A stretch of 64,000 nucleotides of DNA from Parapedobacter defluvii. GTDB taxonomy: Bacteria; Bacteroidota; Bacteroidia; Sphingobacteriales; Sphingobacteriaceae. Position 1 is the first letter of the stretch, and each line of letters begins with the position of its first letter. The stretch covers positions 1 through 64,000 of the forward strand of contig NZ_BMIK01000016.1 of NCBI RefSeq assembly GCF_014642075.1, read 5' to 3'. The notes under the pieces were generated by a model, which was given only the letters and a program-made list of their open reading frames with translations, ran no database searches and was not told the origin of the DNA. The translations under genes were made by a program, and so were the position numbers. Below, one piece after another: positions 23,531 through 31,353 of this stretch.

Positions 23531-23538
23531 TATCTTTG
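23531..23538 (+). promoter_or_regulatory. -7 box of the mntA-hepT operon
   Basis: A perfect TATCTTTG whose final G is also the first base of a possible GTG start at 23538. A start inside the promoter is impossible, so translation must begin at the ATG at 23559. Confidence 0.65.
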
Positions 23539-23558
23539 TGGATAATACTCACGAGAAA

Positions 23559-23876
23559 ATGGCGCCATCTATTAAAAGCAAAGAATCCATTCTTAACGCT
23601 CTTGCCGAAAAAAAACAAGAGCTCAGGCGCTATGGTGTGAAAGAAATCGGATTGTTCGGAAGCTATGCAAGGGGTGATTCACACCGAGATAGCGATGTCG
23701 ATTTATTGGTGGATATCGAAAAGGAGCATAAGACGCTACGCAATTTTTTGGCTTTAAATTATTATCTTGAAGACTTATTGGGCACAAAAGTCGACTTGAT
23801 CACAAAACAATCGCTTAGTCCTTATATCGGCCCCCACATCTTGGATACCGTTGCCTATGCATCTCTCGGCAATTGA
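23559..23876 (+). CDS. mntA: MntA-type nucleotidyltransferase antitoxin
   Basis: The 105-residue minimal nucleotidyltransferase has the full active site: GSYARGDSHRDSDVDLLVD at residues 34-52, i.e. GS-x10-DxD with D46 and D48, and VDLITK supplying the third carboxylate. MntA antitoxins inactivate their HEPN partner by adding AMP units to a tyrosine next to its catalytic motif. The hepT gene overlaps it by 20 nt, the normal operon structure. It is the first gene of an AT-rich accessory stretch, directly behind the rnr gene. Confidence 0.88.
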   Translation: MAPSIKSKESILNALAEKKQELRRYGVKEIGLFGSYARGDSHRDSDVDLLVDIEKEHKTLRNFLALNYYLEDLLGTKVDLITKQSLSPYIGPHILDTVAYASLGN

Positions 23877-24201
23877 GTTTATCCGGCATATTTTAGCGGA
23901 ATGCGATTACCTTTTGAAAGAATCGTCCCAAAATAGCTATGACGATTTCTTAGTTGACCAACGCCTTTCAAAAGCGATTTGCCGAAGTTTAGAGATTATT
24001 GGCGAAGCAAGCAATAAAATACACCCTGATTTCAAATCAAAATACCTTTTTGTTCCTTGGCGAGAAATGAGCGATTTAAGAAATCGCATTATTCACCATT
24101 ATTTCGGGATTGATTATGATATCGTTTGGGATACCGTGATCTCGGAGATCCCAACGCTTCGCGAATATTTGACCATCATCCTTGAGCAGGAGAAAGCGTG
24201 A
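23857..24201 (+). CDS. hepT: HepT-type HEPN ribonuclease toxin
   Basis: The 114-residue all-helical protein has the HepT signature R75-N-R-I-I-H80-H-Y82, an exact Rx4HxY motif: the arginine and histidine cut RNA, and the tyrosine is the AMPylation target of MntA. VDQRLSKAICRSLEIIGEAS is the conserved dimer helix. Without the antitoxin it cleaves cellular RNA and stops growth. The ATG at 23857 overlaps the end of mntA; a TTG two codons earlier is possible. Both partners keep all key residues, so this module, unlike most in the first 12 kb, appears functional. Confidence 0.88.
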   Translation: MHLSAIEFIRHILAECDYLLKESSQNSYDDFLVDQRLSKAICRSLEIIGEASNKIHPDFKSKYLFVPWREMSDLRNRIIHHYFGIDYDIVWDTVISEIPTLREYLTIILEQEKA

Positions 24202-24223
24202 TGACCCGCTCAACCCTCTTCTT

Positions 24224-24532
24224 TCAAACAGATTTTGATTTATACTGCAGACTATTCAGAATAATTTGATCGGTATGATAGACCACATGCACAACAACGG
24301 TAGCTGACTCCAAACCCGGGTCGGTTTTTACACGAGGGTCAAGGAAACTTTCGGCGTTGACGATTCGATAGGTAAAGTTTTTATGTTTAGCTGCCATACC
24401 TGTGGCCCATTCAACTATTTTTTTGTTAAGTATCCTACTGACCAGTTCGTCTAAGCCCTCCTTATTTTTCTCACTGTCATAAATTTCGTGCGGCCAAGGT
24501 TTGTAAGAAAAGCGTTTGTAGTGTTCCATCAT
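24224..24532 (-). CDS. Hypothetical protein, last gene of the AlbA_2 operon
   Basis: The 102-residue soluble product starts MMEHYKRFSYKPWPHEIYDS. No signal peptide or known motif is visible; the second half (SATVVVHVVYHTDQIIL) is strand-rich. It follows the preceding gene by 8 bp in a four-gene minus-strand operon. It is convergent with hepT. No family recognised. Confidence 0.6.
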   Translation of the reverse strand: MMEHYKRFSYKPWPHEIYDSEKNKEGLDELVSRILNKKIVEWATGMAAKHKNFTYRIVNAESFLDPRVKTDPGLESATVVVHVVYHTDQIILNSLQYKSKSV

Positions 24533-24540
24533 TGATTCTT

Positions 24541-24828
24541 TTAATCGTTAAAATAATCGTGCCATTCATCGTCTTTATCCATATTATGTTCAGGATCGTA
24601 ATCCATGTAATTCCGATCATACGTACGCTCTAATGAATCATCGGGAAGTACGTCTGATTCGGTCCGAGGGTCCGACGGTAACGAGTCGTCGGCAATACCG
24701 TATTTCACCGGATACGTCGGATGTTCACTGCTGCGTTCCCACCGCTGCTGATCCCGTTCGTTTTCCCTACACTCAAGCATACGGAATAGGCATAACATCG
24801 CGACTATGTATTTTGCGAAACCCTTCAT
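24541..24828 (-). CDS. Hypothetical acidic secreted or membrane-bound protein
   Basis: The 95-residue product has a hydrophobic N-terminus (MKGFAKYIVAMLCLFRMLEC) that could be a signal peptide with lipid-accepting cysteine C20. A strongly acidic, probably disordered tail follows (DYDPEHNMDKDDEWHDYFND). Its ATG overlaps the stop of the upstream gene in ATGA, so the two are coupled. No family recognised. Confidence 0.6.
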   Translation of the reverse strand: MKGFAKYIVAMLCLFRMLECRENERDQQRWERSSEHPTYPVKYGIADDSLPSDPRTESDVLPDDSLERTYDRNYMDYDPEHNMDKDDEWHDYFND

Positions 24829-25064
24829 GGTTGTTTGATTTCCTTAACACGGATAGCCTTAGTCGCCAGCCGTGTCTGCACCACACGTTGTGCTTTCTCC
24901 CTAGCGTCCTGTATGTTACGGGCCTCTACTATCACGTCATGACGTGAGATACAAGAATTAATCTTGGCTTCAACCCGTACCTCGAACATGCGGGTGCGGG
25001 ATTGAAAAGCGATGAAACTCGTAAGCAGAAGCACGGTCGCACAGAAAAAAGTAAACTTTTTCAT
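24825..25064 (-). CDS. Hypothetical small membrane-anchored protein
   Basis: The 79-residue product starts MKKFTFFCATVLLLTSFIAF, one membrane helix or signal, followed by a small soluble domain (FEVRVEAKINSCISRHDVIV, then EARNIQDAREKAQRVVQTRL) with strand-helix character. The start at 25064 lies 2 bp after the stop of the AlbA_2 gene; the alternative upstream start would lie inside that gene. The last codons overlap the next gene. No family recognised. Confidence 0.6.
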   Translation of the reverse strand: MKKFTFFCATVLLLTSFIAFQSRTRMFEVRVEAKINSCISRHDVIVEARNIQDAREKAQRVVQTRLATKAIRVKEIKQP

Positions 25065-25066
25065 CC

Positions 25067-26401
25067 TTACTGGTATTTTTTTCGCCACCATTTTTCTTCG
25101 ATGTAAGCAGCTATATGTTTGGCATCGTATAACAGAAGAGACGAGGTTCCTTCACGTACATAAAATTCATGACGAGCTCCCCCAACTACATTTCTGTTAA
25201 ATAAAAACACAGGCTCATCATCACTTTTATTAACTGTAATGCAAAATAACCGCTTGTCTTCAACGGTAACAAACCTTCCCTTTATATAGTGATAGACCAA
25301 GACGGGGTCGTTTCCGAAAAAATATCTTTTCATGGTTGAGAAAGACTTAATGTAATCATCTTCGTTGTTTTTATTCTCCAACTCAACACCGACAATTTTT
25401 CCGTTATCTTTTACGCCAATATAGATGTTCCCTCCATATTTATTCATAAAAGAGCAAATGACTTGAGCCACTTCTAACCCCATATTTCTAGGTTTAGGGT
25501 TTCCATTTTTATCCTTTCCAGGTATTGTCCCAAAAAGAAGAGGTTTGAATTCTACGGTCTCACTTTCTCCGTTTTTAATAAGTTCTTCATGTTGATTGAA
25601 GATCATTTCAACCTTTTCATCAATCAACTTCCGCTCATGATTTTGAAAAAACTCGAGATCCCCCCACCAGTTCTCTTTTTGGTAGGGCGTCCAGTCAAAT
25701 GGTGTTTTCAGGATGGTGTGCCAATCTGCCCATTTCTCTTGCGGTAACCCTTCATAGTAGCGTTCCGAATCCCAATAATAAACTTTGTCTGACTGGTCTG
25801 CCGTGTCGTATCCGAGGTTTTGGTACAGTATATATTCGGTATCGAGGTTCAGCATCAACTCATCTACGTCATAACCTGTTGATATGATATGAGGGTCATT
25901 GGCATCAAGTTTAATGGTTCGGTGAATAGTTAGCTCTGCTTCATCATCTTCTGCATCAAGAAGATTTACGTCCCGAACGAGTATAACCACTGCATCACCG
26001 TACGGTGTCACTTTGTCTGCCTTTTCAGGATTTTCCAATGCCCATACCCGATGGGGATTCCCCTCATAAAACGATTGAAGTTCTTGCCATAGTTTTTGCG
26101 ACTCGTCGGATTTACGAAACATTTCCGGGATATCGGTATTGTTTTCAATGGGTAAGTTTCTGGGACCCTCGACTTTTTTACCTATAGCATTGTTTCCAGT
26201 CTCCTCCGCATCACCTAGTTCAAGACGACGGTAATCAATCATTTCCTGAATCTTTTCATAGAAATCAAACGCTTGTTTCCTTGCAACAATTGGTTGTTCA
26301 TGCACAAACACCCTATTAACAGATACATGAACATCTGTTGCACCCTGCTCATTAGCGATATATCGTGCATGACGGACGACATAATGGATTTTAGGTTCCA
26401 T
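25067..26401 (-). CDS. Schlafen/AlbA_2-domain protein with a unique N-terminal region
   Basis: In the 444-residue protein, residues about 285-440 form an AlbA_2 (Schlafen AAA-4 type) domain: SETVEFKPLLFG at its start, then EVAQVICSFMNKYGGNIYIG, VKDNGKIVGVELENK and the end VNKSDDEPVFLFNRNVVGGA. Domains of this kind bind nucleic acid and occur in regulators and in anti-phage proteins. Residues 1-280 match nothing I know; they are acidic, with VHVSVNRVFVHEQPIVARKQ near the front and a tryptophan-rich part (WADWHTILKTPFDWTPYQKE). It leads a tight operon with three small genes: one gap of 2 bp, one overlap of 4 bp, one gap of 8 bp. Confidence 0.8.
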   Translation of the reverse strand: MEPKIHYVVRHARYIANEQGATDVHVSVNRVFVHEQPIVARKQAFDFYEKIQEMIDYRRLELGDAEETGNNAIGKKVEGPRNLPIENNTDIPEMFRKSDESQKLWQELQSFYEGNPHRVWALENPEKADKVTPYGDAVVILVRDVNLLDAEDDEAELTIHRTIKLDANDPHIISTGYDVDELMLNLDTEYILYQNLGYDTADQSDKVYYWDSERYYEGLPQEKWADWHTILKTPFDWTPYQKENWWGDLEFFQNHERKLIDEKVEMIFNQHEELIKNGESETVEFKPLLFGTIPGKDKNGNPKPRNMGLEVAQVICSFMNKYGGNIYIGVKDNGKIVGVELENKNNEDDYIKSFSTMKRYFFGNDPVLVYHYIKGRFVTVEDKRLFCITVNKSDDEPVFLFNRNVVGGARHEFYVREGTSSLLLYDAKHIAAYIEEKWWRKKYQ

Positions 26402-26444
26402 ATTTTACTCTTTTTTTAGGTTAGTATGATATATTTCTGATCAT

Positions 26445-26582
26445 TCAATCCGCTAAATTCGCAAATGGTCGTTTGCCATATTGCCTCAAGAACGCTTGTA
26501 TTAATTCTCTTTCGGTCCCCCGAGGGTCGCCATTCGGCAATGTCTTCCAACAAACCACAAGCTGCTTTGCATCTTTCAACTG
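26445..26582 (-). pseudogene. C-terminal remnant of a GIY-YIG nuclease
   Basis: The 45-codon piece QLKDAKQLVVCWKTLPNGDP, then RGTERELIQAFLRQYGKRPF and ANLAD with TGA, is the usual end of Bacteroidota GIY-YIG-family proteins (recognised by pattern). A stop lies directly before it, and no GIY-YIG core is present upstream. It is therefore a truncated relic located between two accessory genes. Confidence 0.6.
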
Positions 26583-26720
26583 TTAAATTAGCCTACATCC
26601 AGTGATCACAAAACTGGATTCTCCAGTTTTTCTGACGGATTCAATGTTGTTGAAATCTATCAGAGTGAAATGAATTAATAAATGTATTAGGACAAGATTG
26701 AGAGGTATGTTCACGTTCGT

Positions 26721-27440
26721 TTATTCAAATTTTAAATATGCTGAACCTTTTCGGCAATCATAACAATTATATGTAAACCATTGAAATTTCCTTCGTTGGC
26801 CGGGGAGTAAGTAATCCCCTCCTATTGCATAGGTTTCCTGGGTATTGACAATATTGCCTGACTTATCTCTGTATTCCATAACAAATTTTATAAAGTCAAC
26901 TGCTGTCTTAGAATTGTTAACTACCGTTCCCCAACCTTGTATAATACCTCCACGCAGTAATTCATATTTCCAATGCTCAAGCTTCACATTTTCTTTTATA
27001 TCTGACATCAATACGTATTTTTCTATATCAGATTTTCCATTCATATCGCCTACGGTATTAATAACGACAAAGTTATAACTATCAATTATCGTCCAACCGT
27101 TTCCTGCTTTCTCTACAACGAAAACGACATTTCGCCCCAAACTTGCTTCAATAACTTCCACAAGGTATGTTTGAAAGCCAATAGATTTAGAAGTAAGTTG
27201 CCAATTGTCAATTCTATAATAGGAATAATTTTTCAATACCCCATATTCATATCTAGTACTGAATAAGCCAGAACTCTCTGCCTTATTGTACATCAAATAG
27301 TTTAATGCATTGTTAACTGTTTTTTCTGGGCTATTTAAAAATTGATCCAGTAATTTACCTCGGAAATAGTAGCCAAAAAAACAGGTCACTGCAATTACTC
27401 CTAAAATCACAAAATGTCTTTTTTGAAAAGTTATGGTCAT
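26721..27440 (-). CDS. Hypothetical membrane-anchored protein with FxLYD-like C-terminus
   Basis: The 239-residue product has one N-terminal membrane helix (RHFVILGVIAVTCFFGYYF), an extracytoplasmic middle, and a C-terminal beta domain, GGIIQGWGTVVNNSKTAVDF followed by IKFVMEYRDKSGNIVNTQET, with the typical G-x-V-x-N-x-S opening of FxLYD domains. It lacks catalytic motifs. It probably sits in the envelope facing outwards. AT-rich, single gene. Confidence 0.6.
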   Translation of the reverse strand: MTITFQKRHFVILGVIAVTCFFGYYFRGKLLDQFLNSPEKTVNNALNYLMYNKAESSGLFSTRYEYGVLKNYSYYRIDNWQLTSKSIGFQTYLVEVIEASLGRNVVFVVEKAGNGWTIIDSYNFVVINTVGDMNGKSDIEKYVLMSDIKENVKLEHWKYELLRGGIIQGWGTVVNNSKTAVDFIKFVMEYRDKSGNIVNTQETYAIGGDYLLPGQRRKFQWFTYNCYDCRKGSAYLKFE

Positions 27441-27574
27441 GTTATATCTGAAATCAAAATCATTAGGCTTTTTTCATCCTATGACCCGTAAGTAACACCT
27501 TCACTAAAAACTCTCATAATGAAGTAATTAAATGAAACGATAATTCATCATTGTTAACAGAGTGGGGCTTGCGT

Positions 27575-28330
27575 TTATATATTTTTTGTCTGCAAGTAGT
27601 GAATTAATCTTATATTATTGCTTTCGGCGAGCGATATTGCTGATTTTGTATAAGAACTATTGCTAATTACCAATCCCTCCCTAGCATTGTAGAATTTCAT
27701 GCCTGCGACCACTTCTTGCACAGCCTTATTGTTAATGGCTGTTTTGCTTTTCTTGCATTGTATTGCAATTTTCCGCTCCGCTTTAACAATAATTAAATCT
27801 ACCCCCTGATCCCCGCTTCCTTTGGTTCTTCGCACCTCCCATCCTTCGTTTTTCAGTTTAGTTTCACAAAAAATCTCAAATTGATGACCAGTAAAATTTT
27901 CAGAAAACGAATCTGTCTCCATTAATTTCAACTGACGCTCCTTCACCATTTCTTCGATCATTACCGCTATTTCTTTGTATGTAAATCGCTTACCTGACGG
28001 ACTAGCCCAATCATCCATGGTGGCCACATAATCGCTTAAATAGTTGTCAATAAAATATTTCACCCCTTTCGTCTCCCAATTGGTTAAGATTTCGGTTCCA
28101 TACGGATCCGTAAAAACTAATTGCCTTCTCTGAACGGCAAGCACATCAATATGCTTATTGATGATCTGCTTACAACTGGCAAGACTTTTTTTTCTATTTG
28201 TTTCAATCTCCTTCTTTAGTTGCTCTTTGTGTATTTTTGATTTGTCAGAAGAAGAAGCTATACCACTAATCAAAACAATCACGATGATAACTACAATAAA
28301 AGTATCCATCCCAATAAAAAAGATTGTCAA
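27575..28330 (-). CDS. Mrr-like restriction endonuclease with N-terminal membrane helix
   Basis: The 251-residue protein has a C-terminal Mrr_cat domain (about 148-250): helix FTGHQFEIFCETKLK with E152, then GSGDQGVDLIIVK with D178, then IAIQCKK with Q191 and K193, the complete PD-(D/E)XK set of Mrr enzymes. The N-terminus has a membrane helix (MDTFIVVIIVIVLISGIASS), so the nuclease is anchored to the inner membrane. Mrr-like nucleases cut methylated or foreign DNA. The start may be the ATG at 28330 or that at 28309, seven codons later. No methyltransferase is nearby. Confidence 0.8.
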   Translation of the reverse strand: MTIFFIGMDTFIVVIIVIVLISGIASSSDKSKIHKEQLKKEIETNRKKSLASCKQIINKHIDVLAVQRRQLVFTDPYGTEILTNWETKGVKYFIDNYLSDYVATMDDWASPSGKRFTYKEIAVMIEEMVKERQLKLMETDSFSENFTGHQFEIFCETKLKNEGWEVRRTKGSGDQGVDLIIVKAERKIAIQCKKSKTAINNKAVQEVVAGMKFYNAREGLVISNSSYTKSAISLAESNNIRLIHYLQTKNI

Positions 28331-28521
28331 CTACACTTAATCTACTAAATTTACTTATCGACTAATTCTTTCCCTGAACTACCGATTGGGTAAATCTTTT
28401 AAAGAACTCACTTACCACTCTTTTTATTTTCGCTGCATGTTGAATGTCTGCTGTTGTATCCATAACTGTACGACTAGAATAATTTAATTTGCAGTATAGC
28501 GTTTTAAGGACCTATAAAAGC

Positions 28522-29499
28522 CTATATTTCTAAAAAATCCTTAACTGCATTTAAATTGTATACATCAATATTTAGCCTTTGCATAACACTTACTTGTGCA
28601 CCGGATATTAGAACGAATTTTAAATCGTAGATGAGGTTTTCGATGACATGTTCGCCAACAAGCTCCTGTATATTTTCTTCAGGTTCATAATAAGTTCTTG
28701 TTTCGGAATTGTAGTGATAAGTGTAAATATAGAAACCGTTTATGGTTATATCATTCCTACCATACTTGACAGCAGACCGTTCGCTTTGGTGAGATGCAAC
28801 CAAGTCTCCGTTTAAAAAGGAATAATTTATTGGGATATACCCGTCGGGAATCATCGACCACGAGCTATCCATATCATTAGGAAACCTGACGTAAACCAAT
28901 ACAATTCCGTTATCATAGTAATCAGCATAGTCAGGTACCGGAATAATACTGCTCTTCAAATATCCTCTAAATCCCCATTCATAGTTTTCTTCAATACCCA
29001 CCTCATTAAATTTATGGTTCTTTATAATGACTATTTTTGCTCCATTGCTATTGGCCGGCCGCAAGCTAATAGGCATTCCCCACCCTGATTCGGATTTAGG
29101 GCCGTAGAACATCGCATCTGTTCTGTCGAAATAAAAATCATTCACGGTACCCATTGATATCTCTGGAGACCCTTCTCCGCTGAAAATATAGGAGCCAGGG
29201 TTTCCCGGTGTTCCAGGAACCCCGTCATCGCCTCGCAAATTCAAGGGCGAACCCCATCCTGAAGTCGTTTTAGGCCCATATAGATTGGCACCCTTCTTAT
29301 CTAAATAATAATCACCTAAATTGCCTACATCATGATTAGGCATGCCTAGACCATTATAAATAGTTGAGCCATCTGCACCCGAATTTCCTGGCTCACCTTG
29401 TGGTCCTACGGGACCACTTTTTTCGCAACTGTCTAAGCTGAATAGGCAAATAAACGCGAATAAAAATTGCTTTACTGGAATGATGTTAATTTTCTTCAT
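28522..29499 (-). CDS. Collagen-like lipoprotein
   Basis: The 325-residue product has a signal peptide with lipobox (LFSLDSC, C25), then short collagen-type Gly-x-y runs (GPVGPQGEPGNSGADGS, GDDGVPGTPGNPGS). Between and behind these lie two copies of a repeat of about 60 residues with LGDYYLDKKGANLYGPKTTS and VNDFYFDRTDAMFYGPKSES. A C-terminal globular part of about 190 residues is unassigned. It is likely exposed on the cell surface. Single gene in the accessory stretch. Confidence 0.7.
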   Translation of the reverse strand: MKKINIIPVKQFLFAFICLFSLDSCEKSGPVGPQGEPGNSGADGSTIYNGLGMPNHDVGNLGDYYLDKKGANLYGPKTTSGWGSPLNLRGDDGVPGTPGNPGSYIFSGEGSPEISMGTVNDFYFDRTDAMFYGPKSESGWGMPISLRPANSNGAKIVIIKNHKFNEVGIEENYEWGFRGYLKSSIIPVPDYADYYDNGIVLVYVRFPNDMDSSWSMIPDGYIPINYSFLNGDLVASHQSERSAVKYGRNDITINGFYIYTYHYNSETRTYYEPEENIQELVGEHVIENLIYDLKFVLISGAQVSVMQRLNIDVYNLNAVKDFLEI

Positions 29500-29583
29500 A
29501 CTGCCTAAAAATAAAAATGTTTTGGACTAAAGTAGCGCTTATTTTAAGGCGTCTTCAAGCCTTCCGTTAATAGCGCAGCCCTT

Positions 29584-29823
29584 TTACTTGTTGTTCTTTC
29601 CTTTTTCTATTATTGCCACACGGATCAGAGTCAATAGAACTACGATCAATAAAGTATAAATCATAATATTGTTAGCTTCCCTTTCCAGTGATTGTCGGAT
29701 GTAGGGCAAATAGCCCTCTGAATCCTTCAATATTACCTCTTGGTTTAGCCAACGAATAAATATATAAGCTATTGTCAACGTTATGAGCCCCTGAATAATA
29801 ATCATTTTAGATTCATGTTTCAT
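29584..29823 (-). CDS. Hypothetical two-helix membrane protein
   Basis: The 79-residue product starts MKHESKMIIIQGLITLTIAY and has two hydrophobic helices with a loop of about 25 residues. The frame stays open upstream to 30099, but that part lies in the structured RNA candidate and contains a -7-like box TACTTTTG (29883-29890), so the ATG at 29823 is the more likely start. No family recognised. Confidence 0.5.
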   Translation of the reverse strand: MKHESKMIIIQGLITLTIAYIFIRWLNQEVILKDSEGYLPYIRQSLEREANNIMIYTLLIVVLLTLIRVAIIEKGKNNK

Positions 29824-30008
29824 GAAAGCTTTTCTTTTTCGAATTGTCAAATTATTTACGACTCTGCAACTTAGTGCAGTGGCAAAAGTATCCCATCTTT
29901 CCCACCTTTCTTTACGGGAAACCATAATTCGTTTAGTTCTGTAATTGTGGAAAGCTGATTGTTTTCCATTTATTCCATATTTATCTGTATCAATTTCAAT
30001 CATAAAGA

Positions 30009-30151
30009 ATAAGCGCAGACCTACACCTGCTTGTGTCTTAGAGGTTCGGGAAAACCCTGGCGACAACAAACAGGGAGGCCTGCGCTTATCCGCAGGCACT
30101 CAGCCTATCTGCCCCTGTCGCCATAAAAGAAATTTCCCGATTTCTAAGACA
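30009..30151. ncRNA. Candidate structured RNA, class unknown
   Basis: Nested complementary segments form a rod: TGTCTTAGA (30034-30042) with TCTAAGACA (30143-30151); CGGGAAA (30047-30053) with TTTCCCG (30133-30139); GGCGACA (30059-30065) with TGTCGCC (30116-30122); and a terminal hairpin CCTGCG-CTTATC-CGCAGG (30079-30096). In addition ATAAGCGCAG (30009-30018) is perfectly complementary to CTGCGCTTAT (30080-30089), which competes with the terminal hairpin and could form a pseudoknot or switch. In the minus direction a -7 box TACCTTTG lies at 30254-30261. The strand is not certain. A 6S-like or retron-like RNA was considered; neither fits well enough to name. Confidence 0.55.
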
Positions 30152-30348
30152 AGTCCAATAAAGCTAAATGCTCAATTATTTGTTATGTATATAAATATGC
30201 TATCTCATACACTTATTGTTTATATTTATAGCTTGGTTTACGAAACTCCACTTCAAAGGTAACGATAAAATTAAAATTACGCGGTAATAATTGATTACCT
30301 AACTTATGTACTCCAGATCAGCGCAAATCAGATGCTCCGTTTGGACGG

Positions 30349-31329
30349 CTACTCCCGTTTAACCACTTTCTGTATATCGAGGTTACGGAACAGCACGCCG
30401 GAATTAATCGTAGCCGTGTTTTCCCATCCGATGTTCAGGCTGGTCACGTACATGTCGGCCAGGGAGGAGTTTTTCAGGTATCCTTTTTCCTGTGCCTTTT
30501 TGAAACTCGCCGTCAGATCATCCAGGATATTCCGCCTCACGGAGACCCATTGCTTATCGTGCATGGATCGGTCAATCACCTCCTTGCTGGATAGCATGTA
30601 GATGTACTTACCGGATGCGTCATCTTTGCCGATATCCTCCGCCATGTAGGCAGGTACATCCCGGTACCGGTAATCGTAAAGCGGGAAGCCGAACCACAGG
30701 AAATCTCCCTGGCCCGGCGACTCGGGATTGCCGTCCTGCAAGGTAATGAATACCTGGAATTGTGCGGAATGCAGGCCCTTGTTAAACGCGGATTCAGGCA
30801 TCTTCAATTCGCTGAAAAGCAATTTGGCATCCAGCTGGACCAACAGGGCTTCGATTTCCGACAACCTGGTAGGGGTTTGGAACGCCTGCTCCAACAGGAG
30901 ATGGGGCCAATAGGTTCCTTCTTCCCTTGGTTTATCGTATTCATGTTCTGCCATCACTTCCATCCGCACACTGACTACGTCGTCTTTCTTACTCAATCCC
31001 AATGTTTTCCCCCGGTTTTCATATACGATTTCTCCGCCCGGCAAAACGGTCTTTTCACTGGAAAGTGGATACCTGGATCCCCATTCGGCAATACGCCAGC
31101 GCACAGGCTGCGGATGTTCGCCGAAGGGAAATAGGTATTTTCCGGACTGCTGATCGCTGGTATTCGTTCCGGAGAGCGCCAGGCCATTGCGGAAGCCCGG
31201 ATCATCAAAAATCGAAAGGGTGTCATGTACCACCCGCTCCTGTGCAGTCGTGGCATTTCCGCTTCCGCAGGATTGTACGATAAGGCCTACCCATGCCGGC
31301 ATTGTCAAAAAAGAGAGCTTTCGGTTCAT
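30349..31329 (-). CDS. Hypothetical lipoprotein, last gene of the polysaccharide-utilisation locus
   Basis: The 326-residue product has a signal peptide and lipobox-like VQSCGSG (C21). The mature domain is beta-rich, with repeated aromatic residues (QFQVFITLQDGNPESPGQGD, FLWFGFPLYDYRYRDVPAYM). I recognise no family. It follows the acetylesterase gene by 24 bp in the same operon, so a role in binding or processing the target glycan is likely. The length and signal fit a surface or periplasmic protein. Confidence 0.65.
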   Translation of the reverse strand: MNRKLSFLTMPAWVGLIVQSCGSGNATTAQERVVHDTLSIFDDPGFRNGLALSGTNTSDQQSGKYLFPFGEHPQPVRWRIAEWGSRYPLSSEKTVLPGGEIVYENRGKTLGLSKKDDVVSVRMEVMAEHEYDKPREEGTYWPHLLLEQAFQTPTRLSEIEALLVQLDAKLLFSELKMPESAFNKGLHSAQFQVFITLQDGNPESPGQGDFLWFGFPLYDYRYRDVPAYMAEDIGKDDASGKYIYMLSSKEVIDRSMHDKQWVSVRRNILDDLTASFKKAQEKGYLKNSSLADMYVTSLNIGWENTATINSGVLFRNLDIQKVVKRE

Positions 31330-31353
31330 CTGTTTGTTTTATAGTGCTGATTT

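Noticed and set aside
30009-30151. Naming the structured RNA as 6S, SRP, tmRNA, RNase P or retron RNA
   Set aside because: None of the conserved core sequences of SRP, tmRNA or RNase P RNA is present, the rod does not clearly show a 6S-type bubble, and there is no reverse transcriptase gene.
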